From: Ashinkailepas kermadecensis
Taxonomy: Eukaryota > Arthropoda > Thecostraca > Neolepadidae
Direction: 5' to 3'
NCBI GenBank assembly: GCA_034440615.1
Contig: JAOTOM010002670.1
Coordinates: 1-64,000, forward strand
DNA length: 64,000 bases
The notes beneath the pieces are model-generated. The model saw only the letters and a list, made by a program, of their open reading frames with translations. It did not search any database and was not told the origin of the DNA. Position numbers and translations under genes: made by a program. The number at the start of each line of letters is the position of its first letter. Within the stretch, counting starts at the first letter, position 1. Positions 46,133 to 57,667 of this stretch are shown in pieces.

Positions 46133-46166
46133 AAAAAAACCTAATAGACAACAATCCCATCGACTC

Positions 46167-47226
46167 ATTGCATCATTTGGTCGAGGGCGCCTTCTGCATG
46201 CCATTCCTTTTTGCGTTCGCATACGCAGGCTCTTCGAGGACAGTGGTATTCGACCGAAGGGAATTATGCAGTCCAATCTGATCCAAACGCCGCCATGGCA
46301 GGTGACTCCTCCTATAATAGATATGTCACTTTCCTCGGTTGGAAAGGACCATGCGACACCACAGTACCGACTGTCATGTGCGCTAGAACACGTAGCCTCG
46401 TTCGAGGGATACGTCCCAACTTACACAGATGGATCCAAGACGGATGCTGGTGTGGGCAGTGCATTTGTTACTGGGCCTCTGTCAAGATCCTTTTCCCTAC
46501 CACCACATGCAACTGTTTACACTTCAGAGCTGATGGCGATCACAAAGGCCCTCAATTTTATTGAAGTGGGGCGGGATGCCTCGCATGTGATTTTTACCGA
46601 CTCACTCAGCAGTCTCTGGGCGCTAAAACAGTTTAACCCACCTGACACCATTTTACAGGACGTTTTACGGCGTCTGGGATCGTTGGCTCAAGCTGGGAAG
46701 ACTATCGTACTCTGTTGGATCCCGAGCCATGTCGGCATCGTGGGGAACGAGGCAGCGGATGCTGCTGCGAAGCGAGCAGCTCAAGCCCCATATATGCGAT
46801 CTGTGCCGCTCCCCGCGAGGGAGTATGACCGTTCTATTGCGACCTTTGTTTTTAAAAAATGGCAGTCTAGTTGGGACACAATGCAAGACAATAAACTGCG
46901 AACAATCAAGCCATGTCTTGGGGAGTGGCCCTCGTCTTACCGTAGGACGAGTAAAGACGAGGTCGTGCTCTGCCGCCTTAGGCTAGGGCACACCCACGCA
47001 ACGCACCACCATCTGCTCTGTGGGAAGGACAGGCCAAACTGCCCTCGATGTCACGCACCACTATCAGTACGTCACGTTCTGATATCCTGTCCCCTGCTCG
47101 CCGATGCTCGAAGACGCCTTCTCGGAGTCGTGCAGTCTTGGGTGGCCAGTCACGCGTAGTAACCTCAGGACAACTGTTTCGCTTTCTCTCGGATGTCAAA
47201 TTTAGAGCGATTTACACACCTCACTG
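46167..47226 (+). pseudogene. LINE 1 ORF2 continued: RNase H and C-terminal zinc-binding part
   Basis: This resumes the LINE 1 protein after the nested element (HRL | IASFGRGRLLHAIPFC). The RNase H active-site motifs are complete: Asp in YTDGSKTDAGVGSAFV, Glu in TSELMAITKAL, Asp in FTDSLSS, and Asp in GNEAADAAAKRA. A C-x2-C...H...C unit (CPRCHAPLSVRHVLISC) follows. The frame is open for about 330 codons and breaks only near 47155, after which QLFRFLSDVKFRAIYTPH is in another frame to a TGA at 47224. Confidence 0.85.
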
Positions 47227-47303
47227 ACATGTAGCATTATAAGCGCGGAATGATCTGCCTGTATTTTATAAATCCTCATAAGCTGTCCATCTAAAATTGT
47301 TAT

Positions 47304-47336
47304 GGGCGCTGTATGACCAACGCAGTCGATGCGCCC
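47304..47336 (+). other. LINE 1 3'-terminal stem-loop
   Basis: GGGCGC pairs with GCGCCC around an inner GAC/GTC stem, followed by the AAATAACTAAC tail. Confidence 0.65.
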
Positions 47337-47360
47337 GTAAGTCCAAATAACTAACTAACC

Positions 47361-47984
47361 TACAACTATTCGTATCACCTCGAGGGAGATTAATCATCGA
47401 AGACAACAACCTCGATATAAGCTTTCCTGGTGTTGTTTCCTCCTGTCAGAGAAGGCATAAGAACTCCGGCATAAGGAGCTAAATATATTTATTTGGCTTT
47501 GGGCCTCAGTCGCCGTGTTAGCACGAGGACTGGAGGTGAGAAGGGTAATCCGCCCACCACTCCTTTTTTGCGAACTATGAACTGACCGGGATATTGCACT
47601 GAAATCTTGTGACTGATGAATGTGGATAATCATATCGAACAAATCGAAGTTCGTTGGTAAGCATAGGAACTACGGAGATGCAAACTTGACTGGCCGTATG
47701 GAGGCGGTCGAGCGTTCAAGTTCAGAAAGGTTTCGTCGGTGCGATGCGGTGGTGTGGTGGCCGAGCGCTATCTCACTTGCCCCTAAAGGCATTGCCCGGG
47801 AATCATGAAACTGCTGGTGATGCGAATTGACTTCGCCTCCCCCCCCCCCCTTATGGGTCTCGCATGTTCCGTCCCTTAGGATCACATGCTAGCACAAGGA
47901 GATGGGATCAAGGGAAAGGTGGTGGAATCCAAGCCCACCATAGGTATGGAATTTTCTAACCCTGCGTGTAGCCCATTTCTGTTG
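47361..47984. other. No gene seen
   Basis: Collinear with 12495-13090 of copy A. No conserved frame. Confidence 0.5.
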
Positions 47985-48720
47985 AAAAGGTGAATATGAC
48001 GGTTTACCACAAAAATAGACTCAGTCGGCATCGAGTTCGTATCACTGTGCCCTGTATGGCAAGGTGTTCAAGAGTGGCAGACGACGTCTGCTTCACCACC
48101 ACAGTGCAGGCGGGTACAAAGATGTACAGTGACGGCAGTTGCGGCAGACATTCAAACCAGATCATCAGTGATCAGAGTTTCAACCGGGAGAGGCCCCTGA
48201 TAATCCTCACTGGAGGGAAGGCGTACTACTCTGAAACGTGTGGTGCAACGTGTATTGACAGGTGGGATACGATTAACCACAGGAGATCGGTACCGGCGAG
48301 CGGCCATACACGTTTAGCATGTGTTTACTGAGCGTTTATTCAATCGCATGCTTTGGTTCAGCATATGTGAATCCGCACCAGAGAGCAACCATACAAATTT
48401 GGGACACGACGGGTCGTTTGCTGTCAAGGCCAGCATAGTTAGTCGCATGAGAACCCACACCGGGGAGCGATGTCATACACATGAGGAATCTGACAGGTCG
48501 TTCCCTGTCAATGCCGGCTTAGTTTGTCACACGAGAACTCATACCGGGGAGGGACTGTACAGATGTGACACAGACGTACGACAGGTCGTTTAATGTCAGC
48601 GCGATCTTAGTTTCTCACATGAGAACTCACCGGCGAGCGACCTCGCAACTGTGGGACATGCGATTGGTCGTTTGTACCCGCTGGTTTGATGCCATGCTAA
48701 TGTTAATTTGTAAGTGTCCC
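47985..48720 (+). pseudogene. Second zinc-finger gene, decayed, copy B
   Basis: Counterpart of 13220-14147, but with about 350 bp of the 5' part missing: GGTGAATATGAC(G/T)G joins directly to CCACAAAAATAGACTCAG, which is position about 13460 in copy A. Finger remnants such as SFAVKASIVSRMRTH and SFPVNAGLVCHTRTHTGEG are visible in shifted frames. Nonfunctional. Confidence 0.75.
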
Positions 48721-49059
48721 CATTGAATCTGAAAAGATTCCCTGAAAACAAGGAGCTGGATCCCCTAGTTGGGTGATTTCTCCAGCGTTCTGTGTAACTA
48801 GTGGTAAACAATCATGTTAGAGACCTAGTAGATGCCATCACATTCCGCAGTGAAGCCAGCGATCGTAACTCGTGTGGGCAGGGAAATGGGGTTCCATTAG
48901 GTTGCCACAGCTGTCCCCAGAAGCGGTGTGGAAGAACGCAGGTGTTTTCGGTGCTCGCGTAGTCTGAAATGCCCGTCCTTCCTTTCCAATTCTAGCATCC
49001 ACTCCGAGCCAGCGTCCCTTTGTATGTTCTTACTTCTTGTCTAGGAACTTTGTATTGGC

Positions 49060-49790
49060 TCCTACCGCCCTGCCGGCCGGTGTGAAGGGATGGGTGGCGC
49101 TGTAGCTGGGCTGGGGTGGTGAGCCTCTCTCTCTCTCTCTCTCTCTCGGCCGTGTGAGACCATCACCTACCCCGTAAAGCTCCTCGGGCGCCTGGCGTCC
49201 ACCCGTCCGCAGGACACTGGTGACCCTTCAGTAGGTCGCCTATGCGGTGGGGCGCCTTGACGGGCCGAAACCAAGCAAAGGTTATGGATTATTCCAAAAC
49301 ACAAACCCGTCCTGGGCCTTTGAGCAAGGACCCAAACACCGACCACCCTAGTGGCAGGCATGGCACCGATCCGACATCCGGGGAGGCGTATTGTCCTGCG
49401 TCTCCTCCGACCCGTACCATCCAAGCAAGGTCTGGCCCTAGCAACCTGGATTCATCGAAAGTCCGCAGGACATCTCATTACACAACATCGGAACCGAGGC
49501 TACACTCTCTTCGGCTACTCATTTTAAAGTCCAACGAACCGGGGAAGATAATATCTCTTTCACCATTCGAGCGTAATCGCCGGTTCGATCTGAGAATCAC
49601 TGAGAATCACTAGATGCGGCATATTGCGTGATGGCGGACGAGACGTGAAGCGCAGGAACGTCGAAGAGGATAATTTTAAGTTTAGGCGTCCGCGGATTTA
49701 AGTACACCGTAAGACATTGACCGGAGCCAAGCAACTTTGAGGTCGTAGTAATGCTCTGCCTGGAGATTTGCTTCAAGCTCTACTTATACA
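49060..49790 (+). mobile_element. 5' fragment of an I-like LINE, copy B
   Basis: Counterpart of 14510-15640. The TC tract is only about 28 bp here. The ORF1 start region is open at 49242-49613 (LSKDPNTDHPSG, EAYCPASPPTRT). Confidence 0.7.
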
Positions 49791-51079
49791 TTGATGTGTA
49801 TCACAGACAACAGGGTGAACGCGCATCCTCCCACAGTTGAGGATCATCAGGTCACAGCTAAAGAACGTGAGGGAAATTATAACTTTCTACGTGAGAACTA
49901 GTACATGCACCCGTAATTTGTCCTCTTGTCCTTGGTGACGAGCTAGAGTAAGGATTACTGCAGGTTCGCAGTGACCCACATCCCGAAACTGAGGAATTGA
50001 AGAGTAAGGGGACACGAACGTGAGATATCGGATCACCCCCAAGCTAAGCCTGCTGGCGGCCACCCTGCAAAAGCTGGTGACCTGGTAGTTCCCCCACCCC
50101 CACCCTCCCCAGATAGCGAAGGTACGCGGAGTAGCAGGGTAGGATAATTCACGATGTGGACGGGAAATTGATGACATTTTAGTGAATATAGTCCTTCACC
50201 CTTAAGCTAACTTTCCATCAGTTTTTTTGCATTGAAAATTCGAGCAGTCATTGTAACTGTAGCTGATAACTAATGCACCATGCACACTGAGAGACCCCGC
50301 CCCCCCCGACGAGGCACCACATTTCCGTGGTGGGGGGATTGAGTGCCCTAAGAACCCAGCGGACCAGGCCATCGGTCCGCGGCGAGGGGCGAGACTAAGA
50401 GTGCCTCACTCGTCCTTCCATCATACGCCCCAATTCCAATGCCCATCTCATCTCGACGTCCATGTCCTTCACCTGACCCTACAACACCAACTCTCCCTAT
50501 CAGGAGCAGGTAGGACAACTTCCCCGGTCCTGCCCACCAGCTCAGTTTTAGCGGGGTAGGCGCGCCCCCTCGGCCCGTCCCTCGGGGTTGACGGAGTCCT
50601 GGTGATTGAGGTCTCCCGTCGGACGGTGCTAGTTGTGGCGGGGGACCAACACACCTCTTTGGTCCCGATATCCCGGAGAGGCGGGCGGCCCCGTGGGGCC
50701 TCACGCGGGCCAAGTGGTTGGTCGCCTCGGGCCGGGGACATGGGACTCTTTCCAGTGTCTGCCGGCCCGGCCGGCTGGGGTCAAGGGGTGGGCGGTGCTG
50801 GGTCCCGGTCGGGGTGGTGAGTCCCGGCCGGGTGATGGCACTGCCTGCCCCGTATAGCTCTTCGGACGCCTGGCGTCCTCCCGTCCGCGGGACTCAGGCG
50901 TCCCCCCATTAGGGCCTCTACGTGGTGGGGCGTCACGAGGAGCGGAAACTAAGCACACTTTATGGAATCTTCAAACCCACATAATCCCCCGGGTCCAAAC
51001 TGAGCGAGGACCCAAACTCCGACTACCCTAGCGATAGTGCGGATAACACCCCGACACCCGCAGAGGCGTACCGTCCTGC

Positions 51080-52832
51080 GCCTCCCCCGTCCCGTACCAC
51101 ATCAACAACGCGTGGTCGAAACCCCCAGGAAGAGTCAAATGACAAGTTGAATACTCCGGAGTCGAGACAACGATCTCCTCGGATTCTGGTTCTGACATCG
51201 AAGGAACCTGGGAAGACACTCTCTTCATTGTCCCCTCTTCAACGAAAACGCGGCTGCGATCTCCTTGCAGATTCGTTAGATGCGAACCTTTGCGAGATGG
51301 AGGATTGGAAGTTGAGTTCCGGAACGTGGGTGAGGCAAGGAAAGCTCTAGGAATCAATGAATTCAAGTACACCGTTAGGGACTAGAGAGGGCGACACGAA
51401 ATTATCATACCGATCGCAATGCAGCCACATCGAACCAAAAACCATTCGAAGTACGTAATTAACTGTTATGACCTCAAAAATGTATCTGAAGAGGAAATAG
51501 TGGATGGTTTGTGTGAGTAGTAGAGGCCCACAGGATCAACGCACGTCGTGCAAGCGATTTGATACCAACTAACATAATCATTTTAACTTTTAACTCGACA
51601 GACCTGCCAACCACCATATCTGTAGGCCACATGCGAGTTAAGGTGAGGATGTTTGTACCTAAACCCATGCGCTGCTACCGATGCCAGCGCTACGGCCACA
51701 CCACACAGCACTGTAGAGGGCGCCCAATGTGTGGAAAATTCGCTTCACCAGAGCATTCGGGTGATAACTGCAGTTCGAGAGACGTAAGGTGCGTTATCTG
51801 TGACACTCGTCAAGTGCCGCATCCATCATACGATCGGTCTTGCCCAGCATATGTGAGGGAGAAGGAAATACTAGCCATCAAGAGCACACCCTTGACACCT
51901 TTCTTTCCGACAAGCCCGCGAGGCGTATGATGAAACCCACCCAAAAGTCTCGTAAGCAGCGATAGTGAGGGATAATCTCAGGACCACCACAATACGGCAG
52001 CATACGAACGCCACCCAGCTACTCGCGGAGCTCACTGCCCTGATTAATTCATGTGGCATCATCTGCATGCCAGCGACAGATGCAGGCAGTCAGGCCTCTG
52101 GCCAGTGTCCTTCAACGGACAATGCGAGACGCCCGGACCCCCCGGCCAGGGATGATTGTCCCTCGGTGGCAGCAGAGGTGGAGCAGGTAGGGGCTGAAAG
52201 CGTCGCCTCTAAGAATAAGTGGACACAGGCACGAAGGGCAAGGAAACCTGTGAAGTCCCCGCCAACCAAGATCACCCCCCCCTCACCCCTTGTCTCCAGT
52301 GGTCCCCATTTCATCACTCCCCACCACCCCTCGCTCAAGCCCCCCCCCCCCCCCTCCACCTCCGGCTAACTTGCCGAGAGGTACGACCTCTGCACCAACG
52401 TTGCCGGCTGCAAACGCTACGTTGCCGACTGCCAGCACTATCAGGCCACCACCAATACCGGACGCGATCCTCCAGAGGCAAGAATCTGAAAGACGCGCCC
52501 GCGAGGCGAAAAGAACGCGACTTGCGGAAATGGAAAGAGCCAGGGCGGTAAATCGCCAAGGAGTGGAAAGGTCAGTTCCTTCGAGACCAGGTACTCCGGC
52601 GCCGCGACGCCCGGTGGAAAACCCGTCCGGATCTTTAGCTTTGGGCAGTAGCCCGACCAAAATGCGCCCTCTCCCTCCTCCGCGCGTGAACGCTCCCCAA
52701 AAGCGTGCATCACATTGGGCGGGCTCCCCGCCGGATAGAGAAGCATCACCACGCTCTCGCCCGATAACCCATTCACTTGGGACAGGGCCGATTGGTCGCC
52801 TCGACTCTGCATCTGGTCGTACCGACTTTTAG
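51080..52832 (+). pseudogene. LINE 3 ORF1, gag-like
   Basis: The N-terminal part reads EAYRPAPPPSRTTSTTRGR and SPRILVLTSKEPGKTLSSL, then stops at 51348. The middle (51559-51930) carries LPTTISVGHMRVKVRMFV and three knuckles: CYRCQRYGHTTQHC, a broken CGKFASPEH...C (second Cys replaced by Phe) and CVICDTRQ. The C-terminal Pro-rich region (52290-52832) ends SPPDREASPRSRP...TDF. At least two frame changes and stops separate the pieces. Confidence 0.7.
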
Positions 52833-53429
52833 ACCGTACTAGTCTAGTATAGTCCACTAGTCCGTACTAGTCTAGTCACTACTAGTTAACATGTCTTTTG
52901 TTTTACAATGGAACTGTAGAGGCATCAGGACCAGTCTCCAGGAGGTACAGATTTTACTACATCACAGGAACCCGGTAATCGCATGTATATGTAGACGGGT
53001 GACGTGATGGTCCCGCGCGTCGCCTTGGCGACGCGTGCCTTCCCATTGGCTTGTTGGTTTCGCGCCGAAACACCCCGGCCGCGGGGAGTGTGAAAATAAA
53101 GCTGGCTGCGAGCGGACATGCGGTCCGCCGTACGGTGTGGACTCGAAATCTGTCATAAGTGTTTGGAATTCGGACCCAGCGACTACATTGGTGGCAGCGG
53201 TGGGATTGACAGCTTTCGGGTCGTCTGACTCGCACGACGGGAGCCAGATGACTCGATTGAGTGTTGTGGCGGACTGAGGACTGAAGAGCGGAGGATTTGC
53301 GTCGTCGGAATCCTGTCGTAACGGTGTGTAGTGACGCTTATGACTTGGTGGCTCGGTGTGACGCGCGAGTACAGCCACTTACACAAGAGGATGGCGTGCA
53401 AGAGATGAGTTGGGGAGTCTCAAGCAAGA

Positions 53430-53695
53430 TGAACGGCCATGGGAAGATGGCGGCCCGGCCGGATAAAGAGTCTTGTGATGGTGCCGCTGTCGCCAAGCAA
53501 CGGTAAACTGCAGCAAAGCACCTTCAGTGCTCGTTGCGCGGCAGCTGACGAGTCGCGAAGAATGTGCACGGCCATGGCAAGATGGCGACCCGGCCAGGTG
53601 GATTCGGGTGAGGGTGCTGCTGTTGCCTAGCAACGGCAGGCTGCAGCAAGGCGTCCCCAGTGCTCGTCTACTCGCCAGCTGACGGAGACATGACT
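53430..53695 (+). repeat. Tandem duplication (about 135 bp) in the LTR-element leader
   Basis: Two diverged units share ACGGCCATGG.AAGATGGCG.C, AGCAACGG, CTGCAGCAA and CAGTGCTCGT..GC..CAGCTGACG. Confidence 0.75.
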
Positions 53696-53885
53696 CGTCG
53701 CTAGCAACGGGCGATTCTCAGCGTCGGAACCGTGAGTGCCTTGTCAAGGCGAGGCATACATGTTCAATGAGGCGTGTGGCATGATGCGGTCCAGCCAGAT
53801 GCGTTTGGATATTGGAAGTGTCGGATGATGAGTATAAGCAGTGTTCACAAGTCTGTCTAGCTGAAGCCCAGTAGGTACGAGCATA

Positions 53886-54223
53886 ATGGAACCCAGGTTT
53901 GCTATGGTCGGTGTGCCAAGTTTCGACGGAGATGGCTCGGTGCAGAACTTTTTAGACGACTATGAGAGGTTCAGTAGGCTTCATGATTGGGACGAGAGCC
54001 GGAAGTTGGATATTTTGCCATTGTGTCTAACAGGAATCGCGAGGGATGCGTTCGATGCCCTTGGTGCCTGACAGAGGGAGTCCTATGGTGGAGATGAGCT
54101 CGGCCTGAAGGGGAGCTTCTGCAGCGGTAGCTCTGTGGACCACCATGTGGCCCTTATGGATCTGAAGTACGATCCATCCCAGTCACTAGATGCGTTCGTG
54201 ATACGGTTTAAGAAGCTTGTGTA
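53886..54223 (+). pseudogene. gypsy-like gag N-terminus
   Basis: Starts at ATG 53886: VGVPSFDGDGSVQNFLDDYE, RFSRLHDWDESRKLDILPLC and LTGIARDAFDAL fit the capsid-type N-terminus of Ty3/gypsy gags. A TGA at 54069 interrupts it. The same frame continues to ALMDLKYDPSQSLDAFVIRF, then TAA at 54221. The remainder of gag is missing. The product would have formed particles around the element RNA; this copy cannot. Confidence 0.65.
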
Positions 54224-54599
54224 ACAGACACGCCAGCAGGACGCGGCTTGAGTATGGATGATGAGAGGCAGGGCGTCGGGTAGCCGCCCGCTCCGCCCCG
54301 GCGTCCGGGGCTGGGTCACCCGCACCACCCGTTCGATGTGGCATATTCCGACCTGGCGTGCTGGAATCTGGAGGCGAAGGGGTTCACATCCTTCCTCCGG
54401 AAGCACCGCTCTCGGAACTCGCATCGTTGGGAAAGTGGGCATCTCGGCGCGGATGCGTTAGCGGCTGGTGGTGCCGACAGTAACAGCGGCGATCTGGGTC
54501 CCACCCAAGCAACTTCCGTTCAGAAGGAAGAAGGGGATGGGTGCCACGCTGTCAGGAGAGAACCGGCGTTGATGGGCACTGCGGTTAGCTTAAGAATAG

Positions 54600-54742
54600 A
54601 ATTCCGTGATGTCCCATCCGTGGAGGGAGTGGGGTCAGAGACAGATTACCCCGGGTCTGGACTTCATCCGAGTGTACCGCCAACTGTGTTGCGACGATCG
54701 AGTCGGGTTAAGCGAGCTGCTGGTTGGGTGTTGTTAGAATAG
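54600..54742 (+). pseudogene. Possible pol C-terminus of the LTR element
   Basis: The frame ends VPPTVLRRSSRVKRAAGWVL then LE and a TAG. A basic RRS.R.(K/R)R tail is common at the end of gypsy integrases. Only the tail is present, so the assignment is tentative. Confidence 0.35.
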
Positions 54743-54908
54743 TCGTTAGTTACAGTGTAAACGTGTGTATGATGTGAGGTTGCGCGATGTTAGATTAAGA
54801 CGCTAGTGTACGAATTGTTGTTAGAACAGCCGCTGGTTACCGAGTAAAACGTGTGTGATGTGAGCACCTGGTTGCGCGATGTTAGAATAAGATGCTAGTG
54901 TGCCAATT
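54735..54908 (+). repeat. Tandem duplication (about 87 bp) after the pol-like end
   Basis: Two units share TTAGAA(T/C)AG.CG, GT.AAACGTGTGT, GATGTGAG, GTTGCGCGATGTTAGA and AAGA.GCTAGTGT. Confidence 0.8.
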
Positions 54909-55255
54909 TTTATAACTAGCGTCGTGCGGAAAATCAGGATCCCGCCGGGGATGCGTTAGTGGATGGGCGGTTTGTTTCGGGTCTACACCACATTGTGAAA
55001 CTGTGTAATGTCTGTGCGGATTGTGGAACGCTTCAGTCGTTGGGGCGCCTATGGCGAGTGCTAGATGCCTTGTGCTGAAATCTAGTGCGTACCGTATTAA
55101 GACTTGCGACAGTCTTGCGCAGTCGTGACATCAGTCGTTATGTTGCGGATAAACCCGTTGCCATGCTGCTGACGACCACTTGTGGCGATAGTTCGAACAG
55201 CGTGGCGATACATCGTGTGCCATTTCGCTCCGGTGTCATGTCTTGGTCGTGAGCG

Positions 55256-55917
55256 TTGAGTGCGTGTGCACTCCTTTGGCAGTCTTTTGGCTCTTAAGTC
55301 CTTTTATCCGCGTGATCCCCTTTTACAGGACATATCGATTCGTCTTAATACTCTCAGCCAGTCTGGAAAAAGCGTCACGTTGTGCTGGGTCCCTAGCCAT
55401 GGAGCATTACAGGAAACGACATGGCCGATGCGGCGGCAAAGAGGGCAGTCGGTAAGCCTTCTCCGCATGTACTTCCCCTTCCTGCCACAAATCTGAACCA
55501 GACCATCAACGCATTCTTCGAGCTCAAATGGCAGAAAGCGTGGGACTCCATTGATAATAATAAGCTCAAAACACTGAAAAGCCGCCTAGTGTTATGGAAA
55601 TCATCCGTAAGAAAATCCAAGAGGCAAGAAATAGTACTGTCTAGGCTGAGGATAGGGCACACATACGCCACCCATATTTACTTGCTGATGAACGAGTCCA
55701 GGCCGATCTGCGACCATTGTGATGTACCCCTCACAGTGCGTCATGCCCTGTTGTCATGTCCCCGCTTTCGAGTGCAGCGAAGACGGCATCTTGGACAACG
55801 AGTAGACTTGCTTACTCTTGCTGACATTTTAGGTGACGATTCGCGTTTTATCCACACCGGCAAATTATTTGAATATATCTCCGACATCAAGCTCCATGTC
55901 ATCTGTCCATCACTGTA
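55256..55917 (+). pseudogene. LINE 3 ORF2 C-terminus: RNase H and zinc-binding part
   Basis: The RNase H part starts at SFGSLLALKSFYPRDPLLQD, missing its first catalytic Asp and Glu, and continues SGKSVTLCWVPSH. A frameshift near 55405 leads to ITGNDMADAAAKRAVG. It then runs open to the stop at 55916, including CDHCDVPLTVRHALLSCPRF and FEYISDIKLHVICPSL. It aligns with LINE 1 at 46600-47225. Confidence 0.8.
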
Positions 55918-56020
55918 GTGTGCTTTCATCGTGCATGTATACTTGTGACTTAGGCATGTGAAAGTGTGTACTTCGGAAGAAGGCCTGATCTTTTTTAGCA
56001 GGAAGCACGCTATTAGTTAT

Positions 56021-56054
56021 GGGCGCTAAATGACCAAACCTGGTCGATGCGCTC
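56021..56054 (+). other. LINE 3 3'-terminal stem-loop
   Basis: GGGCGC pairs with GCGCTC (one weak pair) around an inner perfect GACCA/TGGTC stem with an AACC loop, followed by AAATAACTAAC. Confidence 0.65.
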
Positions 56055-56086
56055 TAAAACTCAAATAACTAACCAAACCACTGAGA

Positions 56087-57181
56087 TAAAAGTTTATTCC
56101 ACCCTCTCAAAACCACTCCAAAAACATCTGTCTACAATTCTGCAAGAGCCTCCATTATTCCTTGCCATCTTGGAATAAACAGGTGTGATTTGGAATGAGT
56201 TGGGGGGGAATTTCCTGTTTTTATGGGAATTATAAGGCATCACCGGGTTTAAAGTGGAGTTGCTATCATGGGAGTTGGAGTTACACCCCCATAACAATAC
56301 CATCCAACTTTGATCATTCTCCCACTTTATGCCACCAGATTCCTTATAATTTCCCACTTGGAACTCCCGCAAAGCCCAGCAGTGAACCAAGCAGGGAGTT
56401 TTGGGGAGCTTCAGAGGGTTTTAGGGGCCCTGCGATATAGTTTGGCAACCGGTGACGTCACATGGGCTGGACAATTGCTCGGTCCCCTAGGCGCTACAGC
56501 CAAACTTCCGTGTTTTCCACACGATATTTTCGATCTTAAATACCTTCAACATTGTACAAAATCGAGTTTATTGGAAAGTTTGACGAATCTTGTTCACGAA
56601 TATGAGCTTTATTTGCTCCTAACACTATGAATTTTTGCGTGGACCCACGCTGACTGCATGCATGTCGAGCGCCGCAGGAATCGCGCGGTGCCACGAGTAG
56701 TAGAAGTATGATGAGACAGGCCAACTGAAGATCACGGCTGGAAAGAAGGGGTAGGAGCAAGAAAGTTATAAATGTTGCAACATAATTCCACCCCACTCGG
56801 TGCAAGGGCGTAAACAAGGGTGGGGCACTGGTGGCATGTGCCTCCCATGAGAAAGTTGGTACCCCTCCAGCCAGGAAAAGGGGCCAACATTATATTCAGG
56901 CTACAGGCGGAGGTACCGATACCGGGTGGGATGTCACGCCCTTGTCACCCATGTGCGGATACGTAACTTGCAGCCGGTTTTCAGGGTTGTTTTCCATTTT
57001 GAATTCATATGCGTCTAGACCAGGGTTGTTCTTTTATATATTTTTAGGGGCAAATGCCCCTCAGTGTTAGCTCTGTCCCCTAATAATTTAGACTTTTAAC
57101 ATGAGGTACCATGGAGCATGCATCCCATCGTTGTCGGGCTTCCCATTAAGTTCATGTATTTTGCACCCCAGTAATCTATGG

Positions 57182-57185
<4 letters not shown>
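56087..57185. other. No gene seen
   Basis: Unique to this locus. GGTGACGTCACATGGGCTGG at 56451 resembles GCTGACGTCACTTGGGCTGG at 60281, so an old repeat may be shared by the two sites. Confidence 0.4.
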
Positions 57186-57660
<475 letters not shown>

Positions 57661-57667
57661 ATATACA

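Larger units (their letters stand above)
41286..46154 (+). mobile_element. Nested I-like LINE (LINE 2), 4869 bp
   Basis: It interrupts the LINE 1 ORF2. The host sequence TCCCATCGACTC stands on both sides (41274-41285 and 46155-46166), a 12-bp target duplication. Its 5' end (C-rich, then GACGAGGCACCAC...GTGGTG) matches the 5' end of the LINE at 50293, so the 5' end is probably complete. Most of ORF1 is missing: the GC-rich 5' region (41286-41900) passes directly into the Pro-rich ORF1 tail (KRAPPWQVSPADGG, about 42180), then ORF2. The 3' end carries a TGGGTGC/GCACCCA hairpin. Confidence 0.9.
37454..47355 (+). mobile_element. I-like LINE (LINE 1) in copy B, split by a nested LINE
   Basis: Copy A reads GTGATAACCTACAA (around 12490). 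In B the left side breaks after GATAACC (37453) and the right side resumes at TAACCTACAA (47356-47360), giving a TAACC target duplication. The element is 5'-truncated within ORF1. It carries ORF1, an endonuclease/RT ORF2 and, after a 4.87-kb nested LINE, the RNase H domain and a 3' end of GGGCGC hairpin plus AAATAACTAAC. An RNase H domain after RT places it in the I-type group broadly; the precise clade is unresolved. Confidence 0.85.
23076..50284. repeat. Segmental duplication, copy B
   Basis: Collinear with copy A from 23338 on; the first 260 bp match copy C (60351 on). It is expanded by the insertions at 24081-27563, 27790-28292 and 37454-47355. Its right boundary at GCACCATGCA corresponds to 16140 in copy A and lies eight bases before the third I-like LINE. 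Confidence 0.9.
52985..55255 (+). mobile_element. Defective Ty3/gypsy-like LTR element inside LINE 3
   Basis: LINE 3 coding is lost after CIACI-like residues at about 52985 and RNase H coding reappears at about 55256. Between them lie a probable 5' LTR (to about 53184, with AATAAAG at 53095 and end GCGACTACA), then TTGGTGGCAGCGGTGGGAT resembling a primer-binding site, a leader, a gag start (53886) and a pol-like C-terminus (to 54742). Protease, RT, RNase H and most of integrase are absent, and I find no second LTR. The loss of LINE sequence suggests deletion accompanying or following insertion. Confidence 0.6.
50293..56078 (+). mobile_element. I-like LINE (LINE 3) at the edge of copy B
   Basis: CACTGAGA flanks it (50285-50292 and 56079-56086), an 8-bp target duplication. 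The order is: C-rich 5' end with CACCAC/GTGGTG hairpin, GC-rich 5' region, ORF1 with zinc knuckles, start of the endonuclease (52900-52985), a defective LTR element with loss of the rest of endonuclease and all of RT, then RNase H and the GGGCGC hairpin 3' end. The termini match LINE 2 (5') and LINE 1 (3'). Confidence 0.85.

Noticed and set aside
52985..55255. Endogenous retrovirus with an envelope gene
   Set aside because: Only a gag start and a pol-like tail are visible; no envelope-like frame, so it is treated as a gypsy-like retrotransposon remnant.
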